A DNA stretch of 64,000 nt from Vibrio echinoideorum. Lineage in GTDB: Bacteria > Pseudomonadota > Gammaproteobacteria > Enterobacterales > Vibrionaceae. Both the position numbers and the translations under genes were made by a program. The DNA lies in NCBI RefSeq assembly GCF_024347455.1, contig NZ_AP025483.1, positions 1,054,001 to 1,118,000 of the forward strand. Reading direction: 5' to 3'. This document shows positions 1 through 8,728 of this stretch, piece after piece; the stretch's first letter is position 1; every line of letters starts with the position of its first letter. Below the pieces are notes generated by a model. The model had not been told where the DNA came from, ran no database searches, and worked only from the letters and a program-made list of their open reading frames with translations.

Positions 1-310
1 CAATAGAATCTATAAAGCTGGAGCATTGTGTATTCGGGCACTGCGGAATCAGTGTCAGTACTTTTTCTGAAGCAAGCTGAAGGTACTTGAGTTCATAGTC
101 AGTATCGCCCGCCCAACGCCAAAACTGTGCGAGATTGTGGCAAGAGATAACCGAAATCAGTAAGCGTTCATCGGCCTGAATATCGGTGCGTTCAGTAATT
201 TCTTCGCTTAAGTTTAGTGCTTGCTGATAGTGAAGAATACTTCGTACAGGATCGTCGAGCTGCAATGCAGTATCGGCAAGTAACGTGTGTTTTTCCCATT
301 CGCTAATCAT
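1..310 (-). CDS. DUF2753 family protein, N-terminal part
   Basis: The ATG is at 308-310 on the minus strand and the frame stays open for 103 codons to the window edge, so the C-terminus is missing. The product begins MISEWEKHTLLADTAL and continues with helical, TPR-like text (LDDPVRSILHYQQAL, then CHNLAQFWRWAGD). I recognise this as the Vibrio DUF2753 family that often lies beyond gloA-nth; its function is unknown. A good ribosome site (GAGGT) lies 7-8 bases before the ATG. The promoter just upstream carries a Fur box, so iron-responsive expression is likely. The helical-repeat reading is inference; the gene itself is well supported. Confidence 0.8.
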   Translation of the reverse strand, partial: MISEWEKHTLLADTALQLDDPVRSILHYQQALNLSEEITERTDIQADERLLISVISCHNLAQFWRWAGDTDYELKYLQLASEKVLTLIPQCPNTQCSSFIDSI

Positions 311-339
311 TGTATTACCTCACTAATCAATAGGTGGTT

Positions 340-368
340 AATTTAAATGATAATCATTATCATGTAAA
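340..368 (-). promoter_or_regulatory. Promoter with embedded Fur box for the DUF2753 gene
   Basis: On the minus strand a -35 TTTACA (363-368) and -10 TAAATT (340-345) are 17 bp apart. Positions 343-361 match the 19-bp Fur consensus at 16 of 19 bases, including an unbroken ATGATAATCATTATC (347-361). The box fills the spacer, an arrangement expected to block RNA polymerase when Fur-Fe is bound. The promoter elements are prediction; the Fur match is strong. Confidence 0.75.
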
Positions 369-435
369 GTTTCATCGATGAGATTGTGAATAATACTTAG
401 TAAAGAATATCCATTATGAATGGATTGATAAAAAA

Positions 436-458
436 GAAGCGAGCATAGTGCTCGCTTC
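436..458 (-). terminator. Rho-independent terminator downstream of gloA
   Basis: A perfect 10-bp stem (GAAGCGAGCA / TGCTCGCTTC) with a 3-base loop is flanked by A-runs on the left and T-runs on the right, so it can work in both directions. It sits 56 bp past the gloA stop on the minus strand. Confidence 0.85.
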
Positions 459-514
459 TTTTGTTAATTGGTTTGGCTTTTGCTTTAAAAGCCTAGCATT
501 GTAGTGGTTAGCAA

Positions 515-931
515 TTAACCTTCTAGTCCTGCACTTGCTTGCTTGTTCTGAATAAGTTCAATCATGTAGCCGTCAGGGTCTTTTACGAATGCGATATGAG
601 TTGAACCGCCTTTTACTGGGCCAGCTTCACGAGTCACGTTACCGCCAGCGGCTTTAATCGCGTCACACGTTGTGTAGATGTCATCAACACCGATAGCGAC
701 GTGGCCAAAAGCTGAGCCAAGGTCATATTCAGTCGTACCCCAGTTGTAAGTCAGCTCAATCACTGCACCTTGAGATTCGTCACCAAAGCCAACGAAAGCC
801 AGTGTGTATTCGTACTCTTTATTTTCGTTCTTACGTAACAGCTGCATGCCCATTACGTTGGTGTAGAACTCAATAGATTTATCTAGATCACCAACTCGTA
901 GCATGGTGTGTAAAAGACGACCGTTTGACAT
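515..931 (-). CDS. gloA: Lactoylglutathione lyase (glyoxalase I)
   Basis: 138 residues, the usual length for the small bacterial Ni2+-type enzyme. It isomerises the hemithioacetal of methylglyoxal and glutathione to S-lactoylglutathione in the cytosol. Two beta-alpha-beta-beta-beta modules are visible. The four metal ligands known in the E. coli enzyme map to H8, E59, H77 and E125 with a constant +3 offset, so the active site is complete. The start [11 protein letters not shown] fits the family. It lies between the DUF2753 gene and nth on the same strand, with its own terminator at 436-458. Confidence 0.96.
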   Translation of the reverse strand: MSNGRLLHTMLRVGDLDKSIEFYTNVMGMQLLRKNENKEYEYTLAFVGFGDESQGAVIELTYNWGTTEYDLGSAFGHVAIGVDDIYTTCDAIKAAGGNVTREAGPVKGGSTHIAFVKDPDGYMIELIQNKQASAGLEG

Positions 932-1017
932 GATTTGCTCCTAGCATTAACTATGTGTACGTTTTTGTAATTCTTGTCTTATACCGCTTAAAAACCGCGG
1001 CGATGTTTAGCTTTTAG

Positions 1018-1068
1018 TTCTTAACTTCTTAACTTCTTAGCTTAGAGCTTAGAGCTTAGGGTTTAGAG
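1018..1068. repeat. Short tandem-repeat array (8-bp then 7-bp units) abutting the nth stop
   Basis: Reading the plus strand, two to three copies of TTCTTAAC (the third ending GC) run into CTTAGAG-type heptamers at 1041-1047, 1048-1054, 1055-1061 (CTTAGGG) and 1062-1068 (TTTAGAG). The array lies a few bases beyond the nth stop codon. It resembles the heptamer array at 46848-46903, and has no coding or hairpin explanation. Confidence 0.8.
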
Positions 1069-1077
1069 TTTATGAGC

Positions 1078-1713
1078 TTAGACGTCTGTTTTTTCCTTGA
1101 ACTCGCACAAATCTTCAATGATACAGCTGCCACAACGCGGTTTACGCGCCACACAGGTGTAACGCCCATGAAGAATAAGCCAATGGTGGACGTCTAGTTT
1201 GAATTCTTTTGGGATGACTTTTAATAGCTTTTGTTCGACATCGTCGACCGTTTTACCCATCGCTAACTTAGTGCGGTTTGATACACGGTAGATGTGAGTA
1301 TCAACGGCAATGGTTGGCCAACCAAAGGCTGTGTTCAATACTACGTTTGCTGTTTTTCGTCCAACACCGGGAAGGGCTTCTAATGCCGCGCGATCTTCCG
1401 GAACTCCACCATTGTGTAGGTCAAGTAGCATACGACACGTTTTAATCGTGTTTTCAGCTTTCGAATTAAACAGGCCGATAGTCTTGATGTACTCTTTTAA
1501 GCCGTCAACGCCTAGGTCGAAGATAGACTGTGGAGTGTTGGCGACTGGGTAAAGCTTATCAGTGGCTTTGTTGACGCTGACATCGGTTGCTTGTGCAGAT
1601 AAGAGCACGGCAATCAGCAACTCGAAAGGGCTATTCCAGTTAAGCTCAGTCTCGGGCTTTGGGTTGTTTTCTCTTAAACGCTCAAGTATTTCTACTCGTT
1701 TTACATTATTCAT
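1078..1713 (-). CDS. nth: Endonuclease III (DNA glycosylase/AP lyase)
   Basis: 211 residues, full length. It excises oxidised pyrimidines and nicks the abasic site. Helix-hairpin-helix LPGVGRKTA (114-122) carries the catalytic K120; D138 lies in AVDTH. The [4Fe-4S] cluster cysteines are C187, C194, C197 and C203 at the C-terminus. All are where E. coli Nth has them. It is the last gene of the Rnf block, the usual gammaproteobacterial order, separated from rnfE by about 200 bp holding only a modest hairpin. Confidence 0.97.
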   Translation of the reverse strand: MNNVKRVEILERLRENNPKPETELNWNSPFELLIAVLLSAQATDVSVNKATDKLYPVANTPQSIFDLGVDGLKEYIKTIGLFNSKAENTIKTCRMLLDLHNGGVPEDRAALEALPGVGRKTANVVLNTAFGWPTIAVDTHIYRVSNRTKLAMGKTVDDVEQKLLKVIPKEFKLDVHHWLILHGRYTCVARKPRCGSCIIEDLCEFKEKTDV

Positions 1714-1862
1714 AGCGACATTACTTTCAAATAGTTAGGGCTTGAGTATCGTTAACTTGAATTAACTAGTTTCTATATAACAAGTTCGGTAAAACTCAGG
1801 CTTTATCATCGGTTACGCGCTCTTATGAGCGTCATTATTATGTGTACTTGGTCAATCTATAT

Positions 1863-1889
1863 CTGCTGAGCGGTTGAGCTACTCAGCAG
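1863..1889 (-). other. Hairpin in the rnfE-nth gap
   Basis: An 8-bp stem CTGCTGAG/CTCAGCAG with an 11-base loop lies 22 bp past the rnfE stop. On the minus strand no U-run follows, so it looks more like a processing or attenuation hairpin than a true terminator. Confidence 0.4.
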
Positions 1890-1911
1890 GGTTTTAAGTT
1901 ACAGTAACTTA

Positions 1912-2604
1912 TCAGGCATTGGTAACGCGAGCGCGTTCAATGGCTGGTTTTTCTTGCTTTGGCTGTCTAGATTTTACTTGGTTGTCGATGATGTTTTTCA
2001 AAGCAATCAAGAAACCCACACCAATAAAGGCACCTGGTGGAAGTAGAGCTAACAAGAAGCTGTTATCAAATTGGAATATCTGGATTCGTAACACTGAAGC
2101 CCAGTCACCAAGTAGCAGGTCTGCACCATCAAACAAGGTTCCGTTACCAATAACCTCACGCATCGCACCTAATACAACCAGCACTGATGTCATGCCAAGG
2201 CCCATCCAGAAACCATCTTGAGCAGCAGGTAACACTGCATTTTTTGAAGCGAAGGCTTCCGCTCGGCCAATGATGATACAGTTGGTTACGATCAGTGGTA
2301 TGAAGATACCCAAAGATAGGTAAAGTCCGTACGCGTAGGCATTCATCAGAAGTTGAACACAGGTTACCAGTGAAGCGATGATCATCACGAATACTGGGAT
2401 TCGAACTTCTTTTGGTACATGGTTACGCACCAAAGAGACACAAACGTTCGAACCGACTAATACAAGCAAGGTAGCGATACCTAATCCAAGAGCGTTAGTC
2501 ACAGTCGAAGAGACAGCTAACAGCGGACATAAGCCAAGAAGTTGCACTAGGGCAGGGTTGTTGGCCCACATGCCATTTTTAATTAGTGTTTTATGGTCAC
2601 TCAT
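1912..2604 (-). CDS. rnfE: Rnf/Rsx complex membrane subunit E
   Basis: 230 residues with about six hydrophobic membrane segments; a paralogue of RnfA in the ion-translocating ferredoxin:NAD oxidoreductase, an inner-membrane complex. The [16 protein letters not shown] stretch near residue 17 matches the equivalent LCPF stretch in RnfA, including the conserved cysteine thought to bind a shared iron-sulfur centre between RnfA and RnfE. The start ATG overlaps the rnfG stop by one base, implying translational coupling. The C-terminal basic tail ([10 protein letters not shown]) is normal for the family. Confidence 0.96.
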   Translation of the reverse strand: MSDHKTLIKNGMWANNPALVQLLGLCPLLAVSSTVTNALGLGIATLLVLVGSNVCVSLVRNHVPKEVRIPVFVMIIASLVTCVQLLMNAYAYGLYLSLGIFIPLIVTNCIIIGRAEAFASKNAVLPAAQDGFWMGLGMTSVLVVLGAMREVIGNGTLFDGADLLLGDWASVLRIQIFQFDNSFLLALLPPGAFIGVGFLIALKNIIDNQVKSRQPKQEKPAIERARVTNA

Positions 2605-3233
2605 TATTCACCACCACAATTTAGAGGTTGAGCAAGCAATGCTTGGTTGTTTTGGTTAACGTACTGAACCGCTTGTTTCACTGATTTAACGACGGCTCTT
2701 GGCGTAATGGTTGCACCGGTAAACTGGTCGAAGTCACCACCATCTTTACGAACTTTCCAACGATCAAGATTCGACTCGGTTACTTGTTTACCCGAAAATG
2801 AGAGTATCCAATCCGTAACTCGAAGGTCAATCTTATCGCCAAGCCCTGGTGTTTCGCGGTGAGAAAGAACACGAGTGCCCAAAATAGTACCGTCAATTTC
2901 CATTCCTACAATCACTTTGATTGCACCGTTGTAGCCATCAGGTGCGATGGCTTCAATCGCAATCGCGCTAGGTTCACCGTTGAGTGTAGCAATATAAGCT
3001 GGCATCGCTTGCTCAGTCCCCAGTTCTTCTGCTTGAACCAGAGTACAGGCTGAAAACAGCTCATTGTCGTGCAGGTCATGCGGGATCACTTGGTTAAGTA
3101 CAGACAGTAACTGAGCCTGTTCTTGCTGCTTGATCTGATCTTTGGTCAGGTAGTGAGTTACCGCCACCAAACCTGTCGAAGCGCACGCAAAAATAGCGAG
3201 TACAAGGCCGTTTTTCTTAATTGCATTTAGCAT
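2604..3233 (-). CDS. rnfG: Rnf/Rsx complex periplasmic flavoprotein subunit G
   Basis: 209 residues. One N-terminal membrane anchor (about 10-28) is followed by a periplasmic FMN-binding domain. The motif [12 protein letters not shown] near the C-terminus holds the threonine to which FMN is covalently attached in this family. It carries electrons within the Rnf complex. It sits between rnfD (12-bp gap) and rnfE (1-bp overlap) in the operon. Confidence 0.96.
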   Translation of the reverse strand: MLNAIKKNGLVLAIFACASTGLVAVTHYLTKDQIKQQEQAQLLSVLNQVIPHDLHDNELFSACTLVQAEELGTEQAMPAYIATLNGEPSAIAIEAIAPDGYNGAIKVIVGMEIDGTILGTRVLSHRETPGLGDKIDLRVTDWILSFSGKQVTESNLDRWKVRKDGGDFDQFTGATITPRAVVKSVKQAVQYVNQNNQALLAQPLNCGGE

Positions 3234-3245
3234 GATATCCGCTCC

Positions 3246-4292
3246 TTAGTGACCGTATGTACGAGGTTTGGTGTAGTAGTCAATCAGTGGAACACACATA
3301 TTGGCTAATAATACAGCAAATGCCACACCATCAGGGAAACCACCCCAACTGCGGATGATAAATACTAGGCCACCGATCAGAGCACCAAATACCAAGCGAC
3401 CTTTCACTGTCGTCGAGGCTGAAACCGGATCTGTTGCAATGAAGAATGCACCAAGCATGGTTGCGCCAGATAATAGATGAATGATTGGCGAAGCAGTTTC
3501 ACCCGGTGTGAATATTAAGAACACTAAGCTAAATAGGGTCAAACTGCCCAGAAATGCTACTGGGATATGCCATTGAATAACACGTTGTTTGATCAGTACC
3601 AAACCACCAACTAGATAAGCTAGGTTAACCCATTCCCAGCCTACACCAGCTAACCAACTAAATTGAGGTTGAGACAGTGCTTCAGAAGCGGTGTTGCCCG
3701 CCGTTAATGCCGTTTTGAATGCATCAAGTGGGGTTGCCATGGTGGTGCCATCAATACCAAGGCGAGCTTGTTGTAGAGACAAACCTTCATTATTGAAACC
3801 AGTAAAGATCATCAAGAATGAGTCAACAAAGCTAGTCGCTTCAGCCGTTAAGCTAGTAGGTGCATTCCAGCTGGTCATCTGAACTGGAAATGAGATCAGC
3901 AAAACAACGTAAGCCACCATCGCAGGATTAAATGGGTTTTGCCCAAGGCCACCATAAAGGTGTTTTGCGATGACAATCGCAAAGAACATACCTATAACGA
4001 TAATCCACCATGGAGAGTGTGGGGGAATCGCGACGCTGAGTAGCCAAGCGGTCACAACAGCACTGTAATCACGCAATGCCATCACTGGCGGGCGTTTTCT
4101 TAGCAGCATCACAGCCGCTTCAAAAGTAACAGCAAGTGCAATAGCAAATACTAACTGGATGAGCGTACCCCATCCAAAGAAGTAGGTTTGAGCTAGTAGA
4201 CCAGGCAATGCACAAATAGCGACCCATTTCATGAGGTCTGGGGTGCTTCTACGATTGTGCGCGTGTGGTGAGCTGGCGATAAAGAAGGCCAC
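3246..4292 (-). CDS. rnfD: Rnf/Rsx complex membrane subunit D
   Basis: 348 residues, polytopic. The [12 protein letters not shown] segment contains the threonine that carries covalent FMN in Rnf[16 protein letters not shown] is a typical NqrB/RnfD signature. The start is GTG at 4290-4292, overlapping the rnfC stop by one base, so the two are probably translationally coupled. It forms part of the membrane ion-translocating core with RnfA, E and G. Confidence 0.96.
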   Translation of the reverse strand: MAFFIASSPHAHNRRSTPDLMKWVAICALPGLLAQTYFFGWGTLIQLVFAIALAVTFEAAVMLLRKRPPVMALRDYSAVVTAWLLSVAIPPHSPWWIIVIGMFFAIVIAKHLYGGLGQNPFNPAMVAYVVLLISFPVQMTSWNAPTSLTAEATSFVDSFLMIFTGFNNEGLSLQQARLGIDGTTMATPLDAFKTALTAGNTASEALSQPQFSWLAGVGWEWVNLAYLVGGLVLIKQRVIQWHIPVAFLGSLTLFSLVFLIFTPGETASPIIHLLSGATMLGAFFIATDPVSASTTVKGRLVFGALIGGLVFIIRSWGGFPDGVAFAVLLANMCVPLIDYYTKPRTYGH

Positions 4293-6595
4293 TACTCTTT
4301 CTCCTCATTATTCTTTTTGTCTTGCTCTTGCTGCGCCTTTCTTGCTTTGGCACTAGCAATCGCTGCAGCAACCGCTGCTTTTTTAGGATCGACGGGTTCT
4401 TGTTGAGTCTCAGTCTTTATTTGAACTAAAGGTTCAACCACTGGTTCAGGCGTTTCAGCTGACTCGTCTTGCTTAGCTTGCTGTGCTTTCTTTGCTTTAG
4501 CGCGAGCGATGGCTGCAGCGACAGCATCTTTCTTAGCATCGCCACTACTTTCACTTGGATCGTCAGAAGCTGATTCAGCTTGTTGCGCTTTCTTGGCTTT
4601 GGCGCGAGCTATTGCAGAAGCAACCGCATCTTTCTTAGCGTCATCTGATTTTTCAACCGGAGCTTCAGAAGCAGATTCTGTTTGTTGTGCTTTCTTCGCT
4701 TTAGCGCGAGCAATCGCTGCAGCGACGGCATCTTTCTTAGCATCGCCAGAGCTTTCAGCTGGAGCTTCAGAAGCAGATTCCGTTTTTTGAGTTTTCTTCG
4801 CTTTAGCGCGAGCTATTGCAGCAGCGACCGCATCTTTCTTAGCATCGCCAGAGTTCTCTGCCGGAGTATCAGTTGCAACCTGTTGCACCTTACGCTCTCT
4901 AGCTTGTCTCTTACGCTCTTCTCGTAACTTAGACATTTCAGAGTTATCAGGTCCAGCATCGTTCGCTTTCTGAGCCGCAGCTTGTTTCGCTTTTGCTTTG
5001 GCAATCGCAGCAGCAACCGCAGGTTTCACGGTTGGTTCTGCATTTGGTGTTTGGTCTGCTGCTGATTTTTGCGCTTTAACACGAGCAATCGCAGCAGCAA
5101 TCGCATCGTCACCGTCAGCGGACTTCATGTCTTTGCGACGGTTATCAGCGGCTTTCTTGAAGCGATTTTCACGCTCGGCTTTGTCACGCTCCATACGAGC
5201 GTTTTTCTCTTCGAAACGAATCTTGGCGCGTTCTGCGGCTGTCGCTTCATCTTTTCTTGTTTTGATTTCTGCTTTTGCTTGGCGATAGTACTGAACGAGT
5301 GGGATTTCACTTGGGCAGACAAAAGCACAAGCACCACATTCAATACAGTCTTTCATATTTAGCTCTTCACACTTATCCAACTCGTTGGCTTTTGCATGCC
5401 ATTGCAGTTGTTGAGGAAGTAGTGATGCGGGGCAAGCTTCGGCACATGCACTGCATCGAATACATTCCATCTCGTAAGTGCTTGGTGAAATCTCACGGCG
5501 CGTTGGCGCTAAAATACAGTTCGATGTTTTGGTAATTGGCACATTGGCATGTGGCAAGGTGAAGCCCATCATAGGGCCGCCCAAAATCAAACGTGGCAGT
5601 TTTTTATCGGCTTTGTAGCCAAACTCTTCAAGCAATTCATGTACTGGTGTGCCTAGTAGCGCCCAAACGTTACGAGGTTGCTTAAAGGTTTTACCGGTTA
5701 AGGTCACAACGCGGTTAACCACAGGTTCGCCGTCAATTACCGCTCGCTTAATAGAATAAAGAGAGCCGACGTTTTGAACTAAAACACCAATATCCGCGGG
5801 AATGCCGCCAGCAGGAACCTCTTTGTTGGTGAGGATCTTGATAAGCTGCTTCTCACCACCAGAAGGGTATTTGGTTGGGATAACGCGAATGACGATGTCT
5901 TTGTCTTTCGCTGCAATCTCAAGTGCTTTTATCGCATCAGGTTTGTTGTCTTCAATGCCGATCACGGTTAGCTTTGGTTGAAGGATGTGTTCAACTACTT
6001 CGATGCCTTTTAATACTTCGTCGGCATGCTCTTGAAGCAACTTGTCATCAGAGGTGATGTAAGGTTCACACTCAGCGGCGTTGACAATCAAAATGTCGGT
6101 ACGGCCTAAGCCTGATTGAAGCTTTTTAGCTGTGGGGAAGCCTGCGCCGCCCATGCCTGAGATACCAGCTTGGCGAATCACATCAAGCAGTTCATCAGAT
6201 GTTTTTGATGAAAAGTCTTCAACAGGGTGTTTTTCAACCCAAGTGTCTAGTCCATCAGGTTTAATAACCACGCAAACTTCGCTCAAGCCTGAAGGGTGAG
6301 CGGTGGTTCTTGGCTCGATCTCGGTAATTACACCCGATGTTGGTGCGTGTACCGGCAAAGTGAAACCAGTATCTAAAGCCGTGAGTTGCTGACCTTTTAG
6401 TACTGTGTCACCAATAGCAACCAGTAGGTTACCGGGCTTACCGATGTGTTGTTTCACAGGAAGAACTATTTCTTCAGGGAGCCTTGCATGAACGATATCA
6501 GTAGCATTCGACTGTTTCTTGTTTTCAGCAGGGTGCACGCCGCCCGGAAAGTTCCAAATAGAGCCCGTGCGAATTTGTTCAATTAAAGAGATCAT
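4292..6595 (-). CDS. rnfC: Rnf/Rsx complex iron-sulfur subunit C with long Ala/Lys-rich tail
   Basis: 767 residues from the ATG at 6593-6595, which follows the rnfB stop by 7 bp and has an AGGG ribosome site. A longer reading from 6631 would overlap rnfB and lacks family support. The N-terminal 1-440 is the conserved NADH/flavin-binding Complex1_51K-like part with [12 protein letters not shown]. Two ferredoxin motifs follow ([12 protein letters not shown] and [12 protein letters not shown]). The remaining roughly 330 residues are a charged, low-complexity region of [13 protein letters not shown] units; similar tails occur in E. coli RnfC, but the copy number here varies by 102-bp duplication. 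It couples soluble electron carriers to the membrane complex. Confidence 0.96.
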   Translation of the reverse strand: MISLIEQIRTGSIWNFPGGVHPAENKKQSNATDIVHARLPEEIVLPVKQHIGKPGNLLVAIGDTVLKGQQLTALDTGFTLPVHAPTSGVITEIEPRTTAHPSGLSEVCVVIKPDGLDTWVEKHPVEDFSSKTSDELLDVIRQAGISGMGGAGFPTAKKLQSGLGRTDILIVNAAECEPYITSDDKLLQEHADEVLKGIEVVEHILQPKLTVIGIEDNKPDAIKALEIAAKDKDIVIRVIPTKYPSGGEKQLIKILTNKEVPAGGIPADIGVLVQNVGSLYSIKRAVIDGEPVVNRVVTLTGKTFKQPRNVWALLGTPVHELLEEFGYKADKKLPRLILGGPMMGFTLPHANVPITKTSNCILAPTRREISPSTYEMECIRCSACAEACPASLLPQQLQWHAKANELDKCEELNMKDCIECGACAFVCPSEIPLVQYYRQAKAEIKTRKDEATAAERAKIRFEEKNARMERDKAERENRFKKAADNRRKDMKSADGDDAIAAAIARVKAQKSAADQTPNAEPTVKPAVAAAIAKAKAKQAAAQKANDAGPDNSEMSKLREERKRQARERKVQQVATDTPAENSGDAKKDAVAAAIARAKAKKTQKTESASEAPAESSGDAKKDAVAAAIARAKAKKAQQTESASEAPVEKSDDAKKDAVASAIARAKAKKAQQAESASDDPSESSGDAKKDAVAAAIARAKAKKAQQAKQDESAETPEPVVEPLVQIKTETQQEPVDPKKAAVAAAIASAKARKAQQEQDKKNNEEKE
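4442..4849 (-). repeat. 102-bp in-frame tandem repeat in rnfC
   Basis: Four units of 34 codons, each containing [16 protein letters not shown] followed by a Q/T/E/S/A/P linker. The shared GCATCTTTCTTAGC string starts at 4524, 4626, 4728 and 4830, exactly 102 bp apart. Third-base differences show the copies are not all recent. Confidence 0.88.
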
Positions 6596-6602
6596 ACTAA
6601 CC

Positions 6603-7196
6603 CTATGCTTTAGGCTCTGACGCGGTCGCATCAGTCGCTTGGTTAGTGATATCAGTAACAGGAATGATGTTCATCTGCCATTTCCAATTTTCAGTCGTTG
6701 TTGCCACTGGAATCATTTCGATACAGTCTGTTGGACAAGGTGCAACACATAGGTCACAACCTGTACATTCATCTTTGATTACTGTGTGTAGCGCTTTAGT
6801 GCCACCAACAATGGCGTCAACAGGGCAGGCTTGAATACACTTGGTACAGCCAATACACATATCTTCATGAATGAAGGCAACGGTTTTTACTTTGTTATCT
6901 AAGTCATGAGCGGAGTCTTCAACTTCTACGCCCATCAAGTCTGCTAGTTTCTCAATGGTTGCTTGGCCGCCAGGAGGACATTTGTTGATTTTGTCTCCAT
7001 TGGCAATCGCTTCTGCGTATGGGCGACAGCCTGGGTAGCCACACTGGCCACATTGAGTTTGCGGTAATATTGTGTCGATTTGATCAACGATAGGATCGGC
7101 TTCTACCTTAAAGCGGATAGAGGCAAAGCCCAAAATAGCACCAAAAACGGCCGCTAAAACAGCGAGTGCAATGATCGCAATTAAGATGGTACTCAT
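6603..7196 (-). CDS. rnfB: Rnf/Rsx complex iron-sulfur subunit B
   Basis: 197 residues. An N-terminal membrane anchor (about 3-24) is followed by the [16 protein letters not shown] cluster-binding motif with a distal CPPGG cysteine, then two ferredoxin-type motifs [12 protein letters not shown] and [12 protein letters not shown]. It shuttles electrons in the Rnf complex; in E. coli the same complex (Rsx) keeps SoxR reduced. It is separated from rnfA by 2 bp. Confidence 0.97.
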   Translation of the reverse strand: MSTILIAIIALAVLAAVFGAILGFASIRFKVEADPIVDQIDTILPQTQCGQCGYPGCRPYAEAIANGDKINKCPPGGQATIEKLADLMGVEVEDSAHDLDNKVKTVAFIHEDMCIGCTKCIQACPVDAIVGGTKALHTVIKDECTGCDLCVAPCPTDCIEMIPVATTTENWKWQMNIIPVTDITNQATDATASEPKA

Positions 7197-7198
7197 GC

Positions 7199-7777
7199 CT
7201 ACTTCACCAATCCAGTAAAGCCCATAAATGCCAGAGACATTAGGCCAGCTGTAATCATTGCGATTGATGCGCCTTTAAATGGCATTGGTACATCAGCTAC
7301 CGTAATACGCTCACGCATTGCAGCAAATAAGATCAACACGAGAGAGAAACCAACCGCTGCGCCAAAACCATAGATGATCGACTGAATGAAGTTGTGGTTC
7401 TCATTAATGTTCAACAGTGCCACACCTAACACCGCGCAGTTGGTGGTGATAAGAGGCAGGAATATACCCAATAGGCGATATAGAGTAGGACTTGTTTTGT
7501 GAACAACCATTTCCGTAAATTGAACGACCACCGCGATAACCAAGATGAAACTCATGGTACGCAGGTATTCAATACCCAGAGGGGTAAGGATGTAGGTTTC
7601 TACTAGGTATGCTGATACCGACGCTAACGTCAGAACGAAAGTCGTCGCGAGGCCCATGCCAATGGCGGTCTCCAGTTTCTTGGAGACTCCCATAAACGGA
7701 CATAGCCCTAAAAACTTCACTAGCACAAAGTTATTGACCAGCACTGTGCCAACCAACAACAAAAGGTATTCGGTCAT
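7199..7777 (-). CDS. rnfA: Rnf/Rsx complex membrane subunit A
   Basis: 192 residues with six membrane segments, first gene of the rnfABCDGE operon. [15 protein letters not shown] holds the conserved cysteine paired with that in RnfE; TTNCAVLG is a second family signature. A sigma-70-like promoter is predicted 33-61 bp upstream. Confidence 0.97.
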   Translation of the reverse strand: MTEYLLLLVGTVLVNNFVLVKFLGLCPFMGVSKKLETAIGMGLATTFVLTLASVSAYLVETYILTPLGIEYLRTMSFILVIAVVVQFTEMVVHKTSPTLYRLLGIFLPLITTNCAVLGVALLNINENHNFIQSIIYGFGAAVGFSLVLILFAAMRERITVADVPMPFKGASIAMITAGLMSLAFMGFTGLVK

Positions 7778-7809
7778 AATGGATTAATTCTTGAGATTCC
7801 GATCCCGAT

Positions 7810-7838
7810 ATTATCCTGCTTTGCTCACCTAATAACAA
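7810..7838 (-). promoter_or_regulatory. Predicted rnf operon promoter
   Basis: On the minus strand: -35 TTGTTA (7833-7838), 17-bp spacer, -10 GATAAT (7810-7815), upstream of rnfA. No regulator site is recognised in the rest of the 7840-8110 stretch. Confidence 0.5.
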
Positions 7839-8110
7839 CCAAGGATCACTAGGGATTTAGGTGCTTGGTGAAAAAATCATCAGGTAATCGTTTGATTATT
7901 AAAGTTACGGTAAGTATAGACGGCCAATTTTTACTTCGTGAGACTAGTTTATAGGGGGAGTTGCTCTGGATCTTTCATAAGATCATTCTTGAATTGAACT
8001 CGATCTGCTTCCTGCGAATAGGGTCATATTTGTGGATTTTGTGCTCAGAACTATCAAAAAGAGAAGGAAAGAGGCGAGTCGAATACGCTCCCAAAGCACT
8101 AAAACGCAAA

Positions 8111-8134
8111 AAGCCGCATCGAGTGATGCGGCTT
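8111..8134 (-). terminator. Terminator after tRNA-Asn
   Basis: A 10-bp stem AAGCCGCATC/GATGCGGCTT with loop GAGT lies 10 bp past the tRNA 3' end. On the minus strand it is followed by T-rich sequence. Confidence 0.85.
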
Positions 8135-8143
8135 CTTTAAATT

Positions 8144-8219
8144 TGGCTCCCCTTGCAAGACTTGAACTTGCGACATACGGATTAACAGTCCGCCGTTCTA
8201 CCAACTGAACTAAAGGGGA
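8144..8219 (-). tRNA. tRNA-Asn (anticodon GUU)
   Basis: 76 bases with encoded CCA. The acceptor stem is TCCCCTT/AAGGGGA with discriminator G; the anticodon loop CTGTTAA gives GUU; the T-arm is GCAAG-TTCAAGT-CTTGC. The match to bacterial tRNA-Asn is clear by eye. It has its own promoter and terminator, so it is a single-gene unit. Confidence 0.97.
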
Positions 8220-8239
8220 ATTGCTTGTTAGCGACGCGA

Positions 8240-8268
8240 ATTCTAATAATAGTCCGATTTTCTGTCAA
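8240..8268 (-). promoter_or_regulatory. tRNA-Asn promoter
   Basis: A perfect -35 TTGACA (8263-8268), 17-bp spacer and -10 TAGAAT (8240-8245), followed by a GC-rich discriminator (TCGCGTCGC), as expected of a stringently controlled stable-RNA promoter. Confidence 0.85.
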
Positions 8269-8343
8269 TAAAAAATAGAAGAAAAAAGTAAGATAAAAAA
8301 CTTTACTTTCTTGAACGCCTTACCGGATTTAGCTTTGCTTTAG

Positions 8344-8366
8344 TTATCCACCAAAATTGTGGATAA
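8344..8366. promoter_or_regulatory. Inverted pair of DnaA-box-like sites
   Basis: TTATCCACC on the plus strand (8344-8352) faces a perfect consensus DnaA box TTATCCACA on the minus strand (8358-8366), separated by 5 bp. The pair could also fold as an 8-bp hairpin. DnaA binding is inference. Confidence 0.5.
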
Positions 8367-8695
8367 GTATGTGTGCGAAACTTTAACAACAATAATTGGC
8401 ATAAATCTGAAAATGCAAAAAATACGACTAAGATTATGTATTTAAAGGATTTGTATCAAAATATCACGGTTGTATAACTTTTTTAGATTATAAAGGGAAC
8501 AGTAGAACAAGCGGTATTTTTAGATTTTTTGGGGAAAAGTAGTGGATTAAAATTTGAGTAATTTAGCTGAGGAAACTTTGCAGGGGCACGGATAATACCA
8601 AGTTCTAAAACTAAAAGCTATAACTGATCTCTAATCTTAAGATGCATTTCTCTAGATAATAGTTGCAACAACACTCCTCCTAGAGTGACAATGAC

Positions 8696-8711
8696 CTGAT
8701 TATAAAAACAG
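8696..8711 (+). promoter_or_regulatory. LexA (SOS) box of uvrB
   Basis: CTG-N10-CAG with an AT-rich centre (ATTATAAAAA), 17 bp before the uvrB ATG. This fits the gammaproteobacterial SOS consensus, and uvrB is LexA-controlled in E. coli. Confidence 0.75.
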
Positions 8712-8728
8712 TATGGAAATGGCGACCT

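Larger units (their letters stand above)
8269..8728. other. AT-rich gap between tRNA-Asn and uvrB
   Basis: No gene is evident in this 460-bp stretch. It holds an inverted pair of DnaA-box-like sequences (8344-8366) at the left, a long AT-rich tract, and a LexA site just before uvrB. Confidence 0.6.

Noticed and set aside
6596..6631. Longer rnfC start at 6631
   Set aside because: It would overlap rnfB by 29 bases, and the family begins with the ISLIEQIR segment at the ATG 6595, which has its own ribosome site.
7983..8204. Open frame of 73 codons on the minus strand
   Set aside because: It runs through tRNA-Asn and its terminator, so it is a chance frame.
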